A stretch of 64,000 nucleotides of DNA from ZC4RG30 sp049841155 (GTDB lineage Bacteria > Pseudomonadota > Gammaproteobacteria > Steroidobacterales > Steroidobacteraceae). Position 1 is the first letter of the stretch, and each line of letters opens with the position of its first letter. Below, in pieces: positions 18,015-30,193 of this stretch. Location: NCBI GenBank assembly GCA_049841155.1, contig JASGHI010000004.1:766124-830123 (forward strand), written 5' to 3'. A program made the position numbers and the translations under genes. The notes beneath the pieces are model-generated. The model searched no databases, was not told where the DNA came from, and saw nothing but the letters and a program-made list of their open reading frames with translations.

Positions 18015-19955
18015 ATGCCATCTTCACCTGCGGTCCAGGTATTTCCCCGTCCGGCGGCGACCTTGCTGCTGTCGTTGTGCGCGCTTGCCGCCTGCTCGAA
18101 ATCGCCACCGGATGCAAAGCCGGCCGTTGCCGCGGCGCAGACTCCCGTGCCGGCGGTACTGACAACGCCCGACGCGCGGGATGTGCATTCGTTTGCCGAA
18201 CCAGCGCGGGCGCGGGTCACCCACGTGGATCTGGACCTGGTGGCGGATTTCGATTCACGGACTTTTTCCGGCAGCGCGGCGCTGGATGTGGAGGCGGCAC
18301 CGGATGCCGCGCTGACACTGGACACGCGCGACCTGGACATCGAGTCGGTGCAGGATGATGGGGGCAGGGCGCTGCCGTGGCAGCCGGGTGCGACCGATCC
18401 GGTGCTGGGCACGCCACTGCGCGTGGAGCTGGGATCAGCGCGGCGGGTGGTGGTGCATTACCGCACGCGGCCCGGCGCGGCGGCATTGCAGTGGCTGGCG
18501 CCGGCACAGACCGCCGGCGGCAGGCAGCCCTTCCTCTACAGCCAGGGGGAGGCCATCCTCAACCGCAGCTGGATTCCGACCCAGGACAGCCCCGGCATCC
18601 GTCAGACGTGGTCGGCGCGCATCACCGCGCCGGCGGCGCTCACCGTCGTGATGAGTGCGCAGATGCTGGGAGCGGAACCGGGGCCGACGCCCGCGCAGCG
18701 GACCTGGAAGTTCCGCATGGATGAGCCCGTGGCGCCTTACCTCATCGCCATCGGCATCGGTGATCTGGGCTTCCGGGAGCTGGGGCCGCGGACCGGCGTG
18801 TATGCCGAGCCGCCCACGCTTGCGGCGGCCGCGGCAGAGTTCGCGGACATAGAGAAGATGGTGGCCGCGGCCGAGGAACTCTATGGCCCTTATCGCTGGG
18901 GCCGCTACGACTTGCTGGTGCTGCCGCCGGCCTTTCCCTTCGGTGGCATGGAAAACCCGCGGCTGACCTTCGTCACGCCCACCGTCATTGCCGGTGACCG
19001 CTCGCTGGTGACGCTGCTGGCCCACGAGCTGGCGCACAGCTGGTCGGGCAACCTCGTGACCAATGCCACCTGGGCGGACTTCTGGCTCAACGAAGGCTTC
19101 ACCGTCTACATCGAGGGGCGGATCATGGAGCGTGTCTTCGGCAAGGAGGCCGCAGCCATGCAGGCGGCGCTGGGCTGGGACAGCCTGCAGGCCGAGATCA
19201 AGACACTGGGCGGACCGGCGGCTGCGGATACCCGGCTGCACATCGATCTTGCCGGCCGTGACCCCGACGAGGGCATGACCGACATTGCCTACGAGAAGGG
19301 CGCGAATTTCCTGCGCAGCATCGAAGCGGCCGTGGGCCGTGAGCGTTTCGATGCCTGGCTGCGCGGCTATTTCGACCGCCATGCCTTCCAGCCCCAGACC
19401 ACGGCGGGTTTCCTCGCCGACCTGCGTGCGAATCTGGTGAAGGGCGATGCTGGGCTGGAGCAGCGCCTGCAGCTGGACCGCTGGGCGTACGAGCCTGGTC
19501 TGCCCGATGACGCCGTGCAACCGCACTCGGAAGCTTTCAGCCGGATCGATGCGGCGGTGGCGGCTTTTGCTGCCGGCCGGCCGCTGGATGCGGATCCGGC
19601 GGCGTGGAGCTCGGCCGAGCGGGTGCGCTTCCTCAACCGTCTGCCGCGCAGGCTGTCCGCGGCGCAGCTGGGCGCGCTTTCGCAGCGGCTGTCGCTTGCC
19701 ACCCAGCACAACAGCGAAGTGCGCTTTGCATGGCTGCGGCTCGCGATAGCGAACCGCTATGAGCCGGCAATGCCGCAGCTGGAGGAGTTCCTGGCGTCGA
19801 TGGGGCGGCGCAAGTTCGTGCTGCCGCTGTTCCAGGATCTGGTGGCCCAGGGAACATGGGGGAGGCAGATGGCGGTGCGCATCTATGCCCGCACGCGCCC
19901 CGGCTATCACTCGCTGACCGTGGGCAGCGTCGACAAAGTCGTGACGCTGCGGTAG
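18015..19955 (+). CDS. M1 family aminopeptidase, lipoprotein
   Basis: Zinc metallopeptidase of 646 residues related to leukotriene A4 hydrolase and aminopeptidase N. Zinc motif HELAH at 337-341 with Glu360 18 residues later (WLNEGF), and the substrate-binding GGMEN motif at about 313-317. A signal peptide with lipobox LAAC (Cys27) places it on the outer side of the inner membrane or on the outer membrane, unusual for this otherwise often cytoplasmic family. A C-terminal helical domain (about 480-640) matches the LTA4H-type ARM repeat region. It probably trims N-terminal residues of periplasmic peptides. It ends five bases before the convergent zinc-ribbon gene. Confidence 0.92.
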   Translation: MPSSPAVQVFPRPAATLLLSLCALAACSKSPPDAKPAVAAAQTPVPAVLTTPDARDVHSFAEPARARVTHVDLDLVADFDSRTFSGSAALDVEAAPDAALTLDTRDLDIESVQDDGGRALPWQPGATDPVLGTPLRVELGSARRVVVHYRTRPGAAALQWLAPAQTAGGRQPFLYSQGEAILNRSWIPTQDSPGIRQTWSARITAPAALTVVMSAQMLGAEPGPTPAQRTWKFRMDEPVAPYLIAIGIGDLGFRELGPRTGVYAEPPTLAAAAAEFADIEKMVAAAEELYGPYRWGRYDLLVLPPAFPFGGMENPRLTFVTPTVIAGDRSLVTLLAHELAHSWSGNLVTNATWADFWLNEGFTVYIEGRIMERVFGKEAAAMQAALGWDSLQAEIKTLGGPAAADTRLHIDLAGRDPDEGMTDIAYEKGANFLRSIEAAVGRERFDAWLRGYFDRHAFQPQTTAGFLADLRANLVKGDAGLEQRLQLDRWAYEPGLPDDAVQPHSEAFSRIDAAVAAFAAGRPLDADPAAWSSAERVRFLNRLPRRLSAAQLGALSQRLSLATQHNSEVRFAWLRLAIANRYEPAMPQLEEFLASMGRRKFVLPLFQDLVAQGTWGRQMAVRIYARTRPGYHSLTVGSVDKVVTLR

Positions 19956-19960
19956 GTGCT

Positions 19961-20329
19961 TCAGCGGCGGCGCGGTGGCGGCGCCGGTGCCCTGGGTTCG
20001 GACACCTCGATCGACAGCGAAAAAGTGCGCCGCTCGGCGCCCTGCAGCGCGCCGACATTCACCACCTGGCGCGCGACTTCCTCGTTGCGCTCATTGCGCA
20101 CGCTGATCACGATGGCGTATTCGGAGGCGCTGTCCATGCGCTGGGCGTCCAGGGTGCCTTCGACCTGCCACGCCGTGCGCGTGGCAGCCGCACCACCCGG
20201 TTTCGCATCCTTGTCGAAACGCAGGTGATGCCTGCAGCCTGGGCAGATGACCGCGCTCTCGAGGATGGTCGCGCGGCAATGCGGGCAGGTGCGGGTCGCG
20301 CCGGGCGCGATCACGCGTGCCCCGATCAT
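19961..20329 (-). CDS. Small double-zinc-ribbon protein, partner of bactofilin
   Basis: Protein of 122 residues with two CxxC knuckles, CPHC (Cys15, Cys18) and CPGC (Cys29, Cys32), forming one zinc ribbon near the N-terminus. A beta-rich region (about 50-110, AWQVEGTLDAQ...YAIVISVRNERNEEV) and a basic/proline tail (APAPPPRRR) follow. No DNA-binding motif beyond the ribbon is seen. The start overlaps the bactofilin stop by four bases (ATGA at 20326-20329), so the two are coupled; it may be an adaptor or assembly factor for the bactofilin polymer. That role is inference from context only. Confidence 0.75.
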   Translation of the reverse strand: MIGARVIAPGATRTCPHCRATILESAVICPGCRHHLRFDKDAKPGGAAATRTAWQVEGTLDAQRMDSASEYAIVISVRNERNEEVARQVVNVGALQGAERRTFSLSIEVSEPRAPAPPPRRR

Positions 20330-20865
20330 GCGACGTTACTGCGGCCCTTGTCGCCATGGATGGCGGCCGGTGCGGGCGCTGGCGTGATGCGCGCCGCGGT
20401 GCCGCTGTCTTCCCAGCCGAACTCCACGGTGCCGCGCATGCGCGAGCCCGCAGCCACCGTCAGCGAGCCGGCCTTCACGTCGCCCGTGATGGTGCCGCCC
20501 TGCTGCAGCTCGACACGCTTGGCCGTTTCGATGTTGCCCTGCAGGTCGCCGCTGACGATCACTTCGCCGGCGCGGACCTGGCCTTCCACCTTGGCGCCGG
20601 CATCGATGTGCAGGTTGCCCTCGACCTGGATGTCGCCCTTGAACTTGCCCGCGACGCGTACGTGGCCTGAGCCGACGATCTTGCCCTCGATGGACAGGCC
20701 GGCGGCGATGACGGACTCTTTCATTTCAGCGCGCTCCTTGGGCAATCTGGATGATTCGAATGAAGCCGGTGTCTGGCTTGCAGGCGTGGACGGCGGCGTC
20801 ACGGGCGCAGTGCCCGCGGGGCCGGCCGGGTTCTGCGGGGCACTGGGTTTCTCCCACAAGGCCAT
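20326..20865 (-). CDS. Bactofilin (polymer-forming cytoskeletal protein)
   Basis: Bactofilin of 179 residues. The central right-handed beta-helix (about 50-155) shows the repeating pattern of the family (LSIEGKIVGSGHVRVAGKFK...GEVIVSGDLQGNI), flanked by a Pro-rich N-terminus and a short C-terminal tail. Bactofilins polymerise without nucleotide and often bind the inner membrane, guiding stalk, polar or cell-wall enzymes. Start supported by AGGAG six bases before ATG. Usually an M23 peptidase gene accompanies bactofilin; here the partner is a zinc-ribbon protein instead, and no M23 gene is seen. Confidence 0.92.
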   Translation of the reverse strand: MALWEKPSAPQNPAGPAGTAPVTPPSTPASQTPASFESSRLPKERAEMKESVIAAGLSIEGKIVGSGHVRVAGKFKGDIQVEGNLHIDAGAKVEGQVRAGEVIVSGDLQGNIETAKRVELQQGGTITGDVKAGSLTVAAGSRMRGTVEFGWEDSGTAARITPAPAPAAIHGDKGRSNVA

Positions 20866-21018
20866 GTCTTACTCCTGTCGCAAACTTGTCGCTGCTGAAC
20901 TTAACCCGGCACGGGGTCTTCGGGGAAGGCTGTCGCGGAACAGTGACGTGGCGCACGGATTGGGCGGCCTGCGGCAGGAGTTGAGGGGGCAGGCTGCCCC
21001 GCGTAGGCTTCCGCGGAC

Positions 21019-21711
21019 GTGAAAACGCATACCACTGAAACTGACAACGCCGTGGTCGTCGCGCCTGCGGACGCGCCGGCGGACGCGGCGGTCATCTGGC
21101 TGCACGGCCTGGGAGCCGATGGCTACGACTTCGTGCCGCTGGTCCCGGAACTGCAGCTGCCGGCCGCTGCGCGCATCCGCTTCGTGTTCCCGCATGCCGA
21201 GCCGCGGCCGGTGACCATCAATGCCGGCTACACCATGCGCGCCTGGTACGACATCCGTTCGCTGACGCCGGAGGGGCGGGACGACGAGGCGGGGCTTGCG
21301 GCCGCACGCGCGCGCATCGAGAACTACATTGCGCTGGAGCGGGTCGCCGGCATCGCCTCACGCCGCATCCTGCTGGCAGGATTCTCGCAGGGTGGAGCCA
21401 TGGCGCTGCACGTGGGACTGCGCCACGACGAGCCTCTGGGAGGCATTCTTGCGCTGTCCTGCTATCTGCCCCTGCGTGACCGGCTGGTGGCCGAGTCGCA
21501 GCCTGCGAACCGCAGCACGCCCATACTGATGTGCCATGGCTCGGACGACGTGGTGGTGCTGCCGGCCTTCGGAGAGCTCTCGCGCGACGCGCTGCTGGCC
21601 GCCGGTCATCCGGTGGAATGGCGCCTGTATTCCATGGGCCACAGCCTGAGCCGGCCACAGGTGAGTGACATTTCTGCCTGGATACAGCGGCGGCTCTCGA
21701 GTCCGGCCTAG
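21019..21711 (+). CDS. Carboxylesterase/acyl-protein thioesterase-like hydrolase
   Basis: Alpha/beta hydrolase of 230 residues in the phospholipase/carboxylesterase (EstB, YpfH, APT1-like) family. The catalytic triad is readable: Ser123 in GFSQG, Asp177 in HGSDDVVV and His208 in MGHS; the oxyanion region is WLHGLGADG (27-35). Start is GTG at 21019. Cytoplasmic, no signal peptide; probably acts on short-chain esters or acyl thioesters. It is divergent from the bactofilin gene (153-bp gap) and is followed by an AT-rich leader of the RNA-binding protein. Confidence 0.92.
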   Translation: MKTHTTETDNAVVVAPADAPADAAVIWLHGLGADGYDFVPLVPELQLPAAARIRFVFPHAEPRPVTINAGYTMRAWYDIRSLTPEGRDDEAGLAAARARIENYIALERVAGIASRRILLAGFSQGGAMALHVGLRHDEPLGGILALSCYLPLRDRLVAESQPANRSTPILMCHGSDDVVVLPAFGELSRDALLAAGHPVEWRLYSMGHSLSRPQVSDISAWIQRRLSSPA

Positions 21712-22036
21712 TTGTCCGGCATCTGCCCTCCGCGGGCGATGGCGCGAATATCCAGATTTAATCTGGAAATGTCTTTCAATTCATTGAAAAATAAGCAGTT
21801 CCAATATTTCGCCGTCAATCCAATAAAAAACTTCCGGAAAGATTGCAGCCCCGGCAGGCAAAAGGGGTTGACAATCACAAAAAAGACTTTCGTTCCGTTT
21901 CCCGGCCGCGTATAGAATACGCCTCGATCGCGGGTCGTCCGTCTTCTGTCCTGTCGTGCTCAAGCGCGCGAGCTCTAGTGGAAGGGTCTCCGATCAGGTC
22001 AATACAAAGATACTTACTGTTTGGAGATCGATACTC
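21712..22036 (+). promoter_or_regulatory. AT-rich intergenic region and 5' leader of the RRM protein gene
   Basis: This 325-bp stretch has no gene. It is markedly AT-richer than its surroundings. It holds two near-perfect inverted repeats (21751-21789), a TTGACA at 21868 and a -10-like TATAGAAT at 21911-21918; the two hexamers are too far apart (37 nt) to be one sigma-70 promoter. A start near 21925 would give an untranslated leader of about 110 nt before the ATG, with GGAGA nine bases upstream. Long leaders are typical of cold-shock genes, so temperature control is plausible but inferred. Confidence 0.45.
21751..21789. repeat. Two adjacent inverted repeats
   Basis: TCCAGAT-TTA-ATCTGGA at 21751-21767 and TTTCAAT-TC-ATTGAAA at 21774-21789 are each perfect 7-bp stems with tiny loops, seven bases apart. 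They lie about 40 bp after the esterase stop and could be a tandem terminator for it, or operator sites for the RRM gene downstream. No T-run follows the second stem. Confidence 0.45.
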
Positions 22037-22378
22037 ATGGCGAAGATTTACGTAGGCAACCTCCCGTTCTCGGCGAACGAGGCCGAGGTGCGCACGCTGT
22101 TCTCACAGCATGGCACGGTGGAGTCCGTTGCGCTGCCGACCGATCGGGAAACGGGTCGCCCGCGTGGCTTCGGCTTCGTGGAAATGCCGCAGGCGGATGC
22201 CGCCCGCGCCATCCAGGCGCTGAACGGTTATTCGATGAACGGCCGTCCGCTGCGCGTCAATGAGGCGCAGGACAAGCCCCGCACCGGCGGCGGCGGTGGC
22301 GGCGGTTTCCGCGGCGGTCAGGGTGGTGGCGGCGGCGGTTTCCGCGGCGGCCAGGGTGGTGGTGGCGGCCGCTGGTAA
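22037..22378 (+). CDS. Glycine-rich RRM RNA-binding protein
   Basis: Single RNA recognition motif protein of 113 residues. RNP2 is IYVGNL (4-9) and RNP1 is RGFGFVEM (43-50); the tail (about 84-113) is almost all glycine with two FRGGQGGGG repeats. Bacterial and cyanobacterial Rbp proteins of this type bind RNA and are often cold-induced, acting as chaperones. Start chosen at MAKIYVGNL, with GGAGA nine bases upstream; an in-frame ATG at 21956 lies in the leader. A strong hairpin terminator follows the stop. Confidence 0.93.
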   Translation: MAKIYVGNLPFSANEAEVRTLFSQHGTVESVALPTDRETGRPRGFGFVEMPQADAARAIQALNGYSMNGRPLRVNEAQDKPRTGGGGGGGFRGGQGGGGGGFRGGQGGGGGRW

Positions 22379-22399
22379 GCGACGCCAGTCAAGCTTGTC

Positions 22400-22430
22400 G
22401 AGGGCCCGGCTTGCCGGGCCCTCTGCATTT
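22400..22430 (+). terminator. Intrinsic terminator of the RRM gene
   Basis: A perfect 11-bp stem (GAGGGCCCGGC / GCCGGGCCCTC) with a 2-base spacer starts 21 bases after the RRM stop and is followed by a weakly T-rich run (TGCATTT). It separates the RRM gene from peptide deformylase. Confidence 0.75.
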
Positions 22431-22457
22431 GGGCTCCCTGGTGGCAAACTGGGAGCC

Positions 22458-22991
22458 ATGGCAGTCAGACCGATATTGAAAATGGGCGACCCGCTGCTGC
22501 TGCAGCGCGCTGCCGAGGTTCCCGATCCACGTGCGCCCTGGGTGCGCGAATTGCTTGCCGACATGCTCGATACCATGCGCGCCGCGAACGGCGCGGGACT
22601 GGCCGCGCCACAGATCGGCGTGTCCTCGCGCATCGTGATCTTCGGGGTCGAATCCACCGAGCGCTATCCGCAGGCGCCCGCCGTGCCGTTCACCGTGCTG
22701 ATCAACCCTGAACTGACTCCGCTCGGCGCGGATATGGAAGAGGGCTGGGAAGGCTGCCTTTCCGTTCCTGGCCTGCGCGGCGTGGTGCCGCGCTACCGGA
22801 AGCTGCGCTACCAGGGCTTGGATGCCGAGGGCCGCCGCATCGACCGCAGCGTCGAGGGCTTCCATGCGCGCGTTGCGCAGCATGAAGTGGATCACCTGGA
22901 CGGGATTCTCTATCCCATGCGCATACGTGATCTGCGGCGGTTCGGCTTTCAGGATGTGCTGTTCCCCGGCCAGCCGGACATCGACGACTGA
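22458..22991 (+). CDS. def: Peptide deformylase
   Basis: Removes the N-formyl group from new proteins, 177 residues. All three family motifs are present: GAGLAAPQI (45-53), EGCLSVPG with metal ligand Cys100, and QHEVDHLDG with His142, Glu143 and His146. Start MAVRPILKMGDPLL at 22458 is preceded by GGGAG; the longer open frame upstream is the Gly-rich shadow of the RRM gene. It is not next to fmt here, unlike the common def-fmt pair, so it may be a second deformylase or the only one in a rearranged setting. SthA follows after 20 bp. Confidence 0.95.
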   Translation: MAVRPILKMGDPLLLQRAAEVPDPRAPWVRELLADMLDTMRAANGAGLAAPQIGVSSRIVIFGVESTERYPQAPAVPFTVLINPELTPLGADMEEGWEGCLSVPGLRGVVPRYRKLRYQGLDAEGRRIDRSVEGFHARVAQHEVDHLDGILYPMRIRDLRRFGFQDVLFPGQPDIDD

Positions 22992-23011
22992 TTTTCATCT
23001 AGCATTCACTC

Positions 23012-24397
<1,386 letters not shown>

Positions 24398-24407
24398 CCG
24401 GACCCCT

Positions 24408-26204
24408 ATGGCTGATTCCGCATCCGAGCGCCCCCGGGGCCGATCGCTGCGACCCCTGCGCGCGCTGGGGCCGTTCCTGCGCCCTTACCGGGGCACGCTG
24501 GGGGCCGCGATCGGTGCGCTGCTGATTGCCTCGGTGGCCATGCTGGCGCTGCCGGTGGCGGTGCGGCAGCTGATCGACCACGGCATGGCCGGCGGCGATC
24601 CGTCCACCGTGAACCGCTACTTCCTCGGCTTCCTGGTCGCGGCGGTGGTGTTCGGCATCTTCGCGGCGCTGCGCTTCTATCTGGTGAGCTGGCTGGGCGA
24701 GCGCGTGGTCGCCGATGTGCGCGAGGCCGTCTACCGGCGCATGGTGCGCATGGACATGACCTTCTTCGAGGTCACGCGCACCGGCGAGGTGCTCTCCCGG
24801 CTCACCACCGACACCACGCTGGTGCAGTCGATTTCCGGCGTGGGCATTTCAATCACCCTGCGATCGCTGCTCAATGTCGTGGGCGCGCTGGTGATGATGG
24901 GCGCCACCAGCTGGCGCCTGATGGGCGTGATGCTGGTGCTGATCCCGGTGATCATGCTGCCGCTGTTCGCGGTGGGGCGGCGCGTGCGGCGCCTGTCGCG
25001 CTCCTCGCAGGACCGGGTCGCGGACTCCAGCGGCCTCGCGGGCGAGACGCTCAATGCCATGCAGACGGTGCAGGCCTTCACGCTGGAAGAGATGCAGAGC
25101 CGGCGCTATGACGCAGTGGTGGAGGAGAGCTTTGCCACGGCCGTGCGGCGCAACCTGATGCGCGCACTGCTCACCGCCATCGGCACCATGATGGTGATGG
25201 GCGCGATCACCTTCGTGCTGTGGCTGGGCGCGCGGGCGGTGCTGGCCGGGGAGATGACGGGGGGGCAGCTGGGCCAGTTCCTGCTGTACGCGGGTTTCGT
25301 GACGGCTTCGGCCGCGGCGCTGATCGAGCAATGGGGCGAGGTGCAGCGCGCGGCCGGTGCCATGGAACGCCTGATGGAATTGCTGGAGGCGCGGCCGGCC
25401 ATCGCCGCGCCTGCTCATCCGGTGCAGCTGCCGCCGGCGAGCCGCGGAGCGTTGCGCTTCGAGGACGTCACCTTCCAGTATCCATCGCGTCCCGGAACCT
25501 CGGCGCTGGACAGGTTCTCGCTCGACATCGCATCGGGCGAGACGGTGGCCTTCGTCGGTCCCTCCGGCGCCGGCAAGAGCACCACTTTCCAGCTGGCGCT
25601 GCGTTTCTACGATCCCACCGCCGGGCGCGTGCTGCTCGATGGTGTGGACATCTCGCAGCTGGACCCGGTGCAGCTGCGCTCGCGCATTGGACTCGTGCCC
25701 CAGGAGACGGTGCTGTTCGGTGCCTCGGCGCGCGAGAACATCCGCTATGGCCGGCCCGATGCCACCGATGCCGAGATCGAGGCGGCGGCACGTGCAGCGG
25801 CCGCGGATGACTTCATCGCGAAGCTGCCGCAGGGCTATGACACCTTCCTCGGCGAGCGCGGCACGCGGCTCTCCGGCGGCCAGCGCCAGCGCATTGCCAT
25901 CGCGCGCGCCATCCTCAAGGACCCGCCCGTGCTGCTGCTGGACGAGGCGACCAGCAGCCTGGATGCGGAAAGCGAACTGCTGGTGCAGCAGGCGCTGGAG
26001 CGGCTGATGTCCACGCGCACCACCCTCATCATTGCGCACCGGCTCGCGACCGTGCTCAAGGCCGACCGCATCGTCGTGATGGACCACGGCCGCATCGTGG
26101 CCGTGGGCACCCATGCCGAGCTTCTGCGAACCAGTTCACTTTATGCGCGGCTAGCGCAGTTGCAGTTCGCCGACAACAATGCCGCGGACGCACAATCCGC
26201 GTGA
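24408..26204 (+). CDS. ABC exporter half-transporter (MsbA/LmrA type)
   Basis: Fused membrane-plus-ATPase half-transporter of 598 residues, working as a homodimer in the inner membrane. Six transmembrane helices lie within about 35-320. The nucleotide domain has Walker A GPSGAGKST (about 384), signature LSGGQRQRIAIAR, Walker B LLLDEATSSLD and the switch histidine in IIAHRLATVLKADRI. Similar proteins export lipids or drugs; the lpxK neighbour typical of MsbA is absent, so it is better called an MsbA-like multidrug/lipid exporter. It begins 10 bp after sthA. Confidence 0.93.
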   Translation: MADSASERPRGRSLRPLRALGPFLRPYRGTLGAAIGALLIASVAMLALPVAVRQLIDHGMAGGDPSTVNRYFLGFLVAAVVFGIFAALRFYLVSWLGERVVADVREAVYRRMVRMDMTFFEVTRTGEVLSRLTTDTTLVQSISGVGISITLRSLLNVVGALVMMGATSWRLMGVMLVLIPVIMLPLFAVGRRVRRLSRSSQDRVADSSGLAGETLNAMQTVQAFTLEEMQSRRYDAVVEESFATAVRRNLMRALLTAIGTMMVMGAITFVLWLGARAVLAGEMTGGQLGQFLLYAGFVTASAAALIEQWGEVQRAAGAMERLMELLEARPAIAAPAHPVQLPPASRGALRFEDVTFQYPSRPGTSALDRFSLDIASGETVAFVGPSGAGKSTTFQLALRFYDPTAGRVLLDGVDISQLDPVQLRSRIGLVPQETVLFGASARENIRYGRPDATDAEIEAAARAAAADDFIAKLPQGYDTFLGERGTRLSGGQRQRIAIARAILKDPPVLLLDEATSSLDAESELLVQQALERLMSTRTTLIIAHRLATVLKADRIVVMDHGRIVAVGTHAELLRTSSLYARLAQLQFADNNAADAQSA

Positions 26205-26278
26205 TTTGTTGACGCAGGCCGCATCGTCGCCGAGCGTGGCTGCGGGAAGATGTCCGAAAGGGATGGACCCGGACCCCC

Positions 26279-27673
26279 GTGAGCACACAAGTACAGTCAG
26301 AGGATTGGCGCCGCAAGTATTTCGATTCGATCCGCGCGATCGAGCAGGAGGCGCGCCAGTTCCGCGATCTGGAGACGATGTTGCGGCGCCTGGTCGGCCG
26401 TCTGTGCGTGGTGGCGCAGGGACAGGCCCCGCGCCTGGACGATGAGCTGCGCCAGCTCGGCGAGGCAGCCCGCAGCAATGCCGATATCCAGGCGCTCGAG
26501 GTCCTGAGCCAGCGCCTGATTGCCGCGGTAAACGAGGCCGATCAACTGCCGAGGACCACGTCGGCGTCCACGCCGCCGCCAGTTGCGGCCGGTTGCGGCG
26601 GCGAGATGCCGGCGGAGGCCATTTTCGGCGATGAGCGGGTGCGCGCCGTGCTGGCCAGACTGCTCGCCGGCTTGCGCCGCGACCCCGAACTGCTGATGGC
26701 GATATCCGCTCTCGAGGAGCAGCTCGCGACCAGCCTGACCCGGGAACAGCTGCCGCGGGTGCTGGAGGAGATCGCGGCGCTGGTGGGGCGCCGCGTGCAG
26801 AACATTGAACGTGTCCGGCAGGAGCTGGAAGCGCTGCTGGCGCAGATGCTCGCGCGCCTGGACGACATCGGCAGCTACGTTGCGGGCCAGTCTGCCGACC
26901 AGGCCCAGCAGGTCGAGAGCACCGAGACACTGAACACGCAGCTGGCCGGCGAGGTGCGGGCCATCGGCGAGAGTGTGGAGTCGGGCGACGACCTGGCCCT
27001 GATCCGCCGCCAGTTGCGCATGCGCCTGGATTCGATCGACCGGCACCTGCAGGAATACCGCGACCGCGAAGCGCAGCGCGCGCAGACCACCCGCGAGCGC
27101 AACGAGCAGATGCGCCAGCGCATGGAGGAGCTGGAAGGCGAGGCGCGCAAGCTCCACGCGCAGCTGCACGACGAGCAGCGCCTGTCGATGCTGGACAACC
27201 TCACCCAGGTGGCGAACCGGCTGGCATTCGAAGCGCGCTTCGCGGAGGAGATCGAGCGCTTCCGGCGTTTCGGGCAGCCGACCTGCGTGGCGATCTGGGA
27301 CATCGACCGCTTCAAGGTCATCAATGATACCTACGGGCACCGTGCCGGCGACAAGGTGCTCAAGCTCGTGGCCCAGACGCTGGCCGCCGGCATCCGCAGC
27401 ACCGACTTCATCGCGCGCTATGGCGGCGAGGAGTTCGTGATGCTGCTGCCGGGCACGGCGATCGAGGATGCGCGGCGTGTGATGGATACCCTGCGCACTG
27501 CAGTGTCGGATCTCGGCCTGCATTTCCGCGGCGTGCCGGTGACGATCACCGTTTCCTGCGGCCTCACCCAGCTGCGTGCGGACGATTCGGCGGCCGATGC
27601 CTTCGACCGTGCCGACAAGGCCCTCTACGCGGCCAAGGATTCGGGGCGCAACTGCTGCTGCACCGGCGGCTGA
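26279..27673 (+). CDS. Diguanylate cyclase with helical N-terminal region (GGDEF)
   Basis: Soluble diguanylate cyclase of 464 residues. The first 300 residues are helical with long coiled-coil stretches and no membrane segment or known sensor. A similar Arg/Leu/Asp-rich N-terminus is common in gammaproteobacterial GGDEF proteins of unknown signal. The GGDEF domain has GGEEF at 382-386 and an intact inhibitory I-site, RSTD at 373-376, so c-di-GMP feedback is expected. Start is GTG at 26279. It converges on the rhomboid gene with only four bases between stops. Confidence 0.92.
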   Translation: MSTQVQSEDWRRKYFDSIRAIEQEARQFRDLETMLRRLVGRLCVVAQGQAPRLDDELRQLGEAARSNADIQALEVLSQRLIAAVNEADQLPRTTSASTPPPVAAGCGGEMPAEAIFGDERVRAVLARLLAGLRRDPELLMAISALEEQLATSLTREQLPRVLEEIAALVGRRVQNIERVRQELEALLAQMLARLDDIGSYVAGQSADQAQQVESTETLNTQLAGEVRAIGESVESGDDLALIRRQLRMRLDSIDRHLQEYRDREAQRAQTTRERNEQMRQRMEELEGEARKLHAQLHDEQRLSMLDNLTQVANRLAFEARFAEEIERFRRFGQPTCVAIWDIDRFKVINDTYGHRAGDKVLKLVAQTLAAGIRSTDFIARYGGEEFVMLLPGTAIEDARRVMDTLRTAVSDLGLHFRGVPVTITVSCGLTQLRADDSAADAFDRADKALYAAKDSGRNCCCTGG

Positions 27674-27677
27674 GCGT

Positions 27678-28279
27678 TCAGCGCGGCCGGCCGCGCTGCG
27701 AGCGCCAGTAGAAGATCAGCAGCAGGCCGCCGGCCATGCCGCCCAGATGCGCAAAATGCGCCACGTCACTGGCGCCGCCCTGCGCGAATCCCAGATACAG
27801 TTCCAGCAGCCCGTACAGGGTGACGAACAGCCATGCCGGCATGGGAATGGGCGGGAAGATCAGCATCAGCCGGCGATGCGGGAAGGCGAGGCCATAGGCC
27901 AGCAGCAGGCCGAAGATGCCGCCCGAGGCGCCCACCGTCGGCACGGGCGGCCCGCCGATCATGCCCTGCACGTAGAGCTGCGTCACCGCGGCGCAGATCA
28001 CGCAGACCAGGTAGTAGGTGAGGAAACGCCGCGGGCCCAGCAGCCGCTCGATCTCCGGTCCGAACATGTACAGCGCGAACATGTTGAACAGCAGATGGGT
28101 GAGGCCGCCGTGCAGGAAGGCATAGGTGACGAGCTGCCAGGGCTGGAAAGTGGGGGCAGAGAGGCCGCCGCCCGCGGGCCACAGCGCGAACTGCAGCAGT
28201 GCGCCGTCGCCCAGCAGCCACTGCAGGCCGAAGCCCGCGAAGCACGCGATGATGAGGCTGCGGGTGACCGGCGTCACGC

Positions 28280-28283
<4 letters not shown>
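27678..28283 (-). CDS. Rhomboid family intramembrane serine protease
   Basis: Membrane protease of 201 residues with six predicted helices. The catalytic pair is present: Ser120 in GASGGIFG and His179 in HFAHLGG; the HGGLTHLLFNMFAL segment (58-71) matches helix 2 of the family. It cuts single-pass membrane proteins within the bilayer. Start is GTG at 28283, overlapping the typA stop by four bases (GTGA), so the genes are coupled. An N-terminal cytoplasmic domain of the GlpG type is missing, so it is the short-form rhomboid. Confidence 0.92.
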
Positions 28284-30109
<1,826 letters not shown>

Positions 30110-30193
30110 TTGGGGGGTGCCCGGATGGGGGGCGGGGAAAAAGACCCGCAAGACTATCAGTTTCGCGGCGCCTTTTCCCCTAGAATGTGGGCC

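Noticed and set aside
21868..21918. TTGACA plus TATAGAAT as one sigma-70 promoter
   Set aside because: The hexamers are 37 bases apart rather than about 17, so they cannot be a single promoter.
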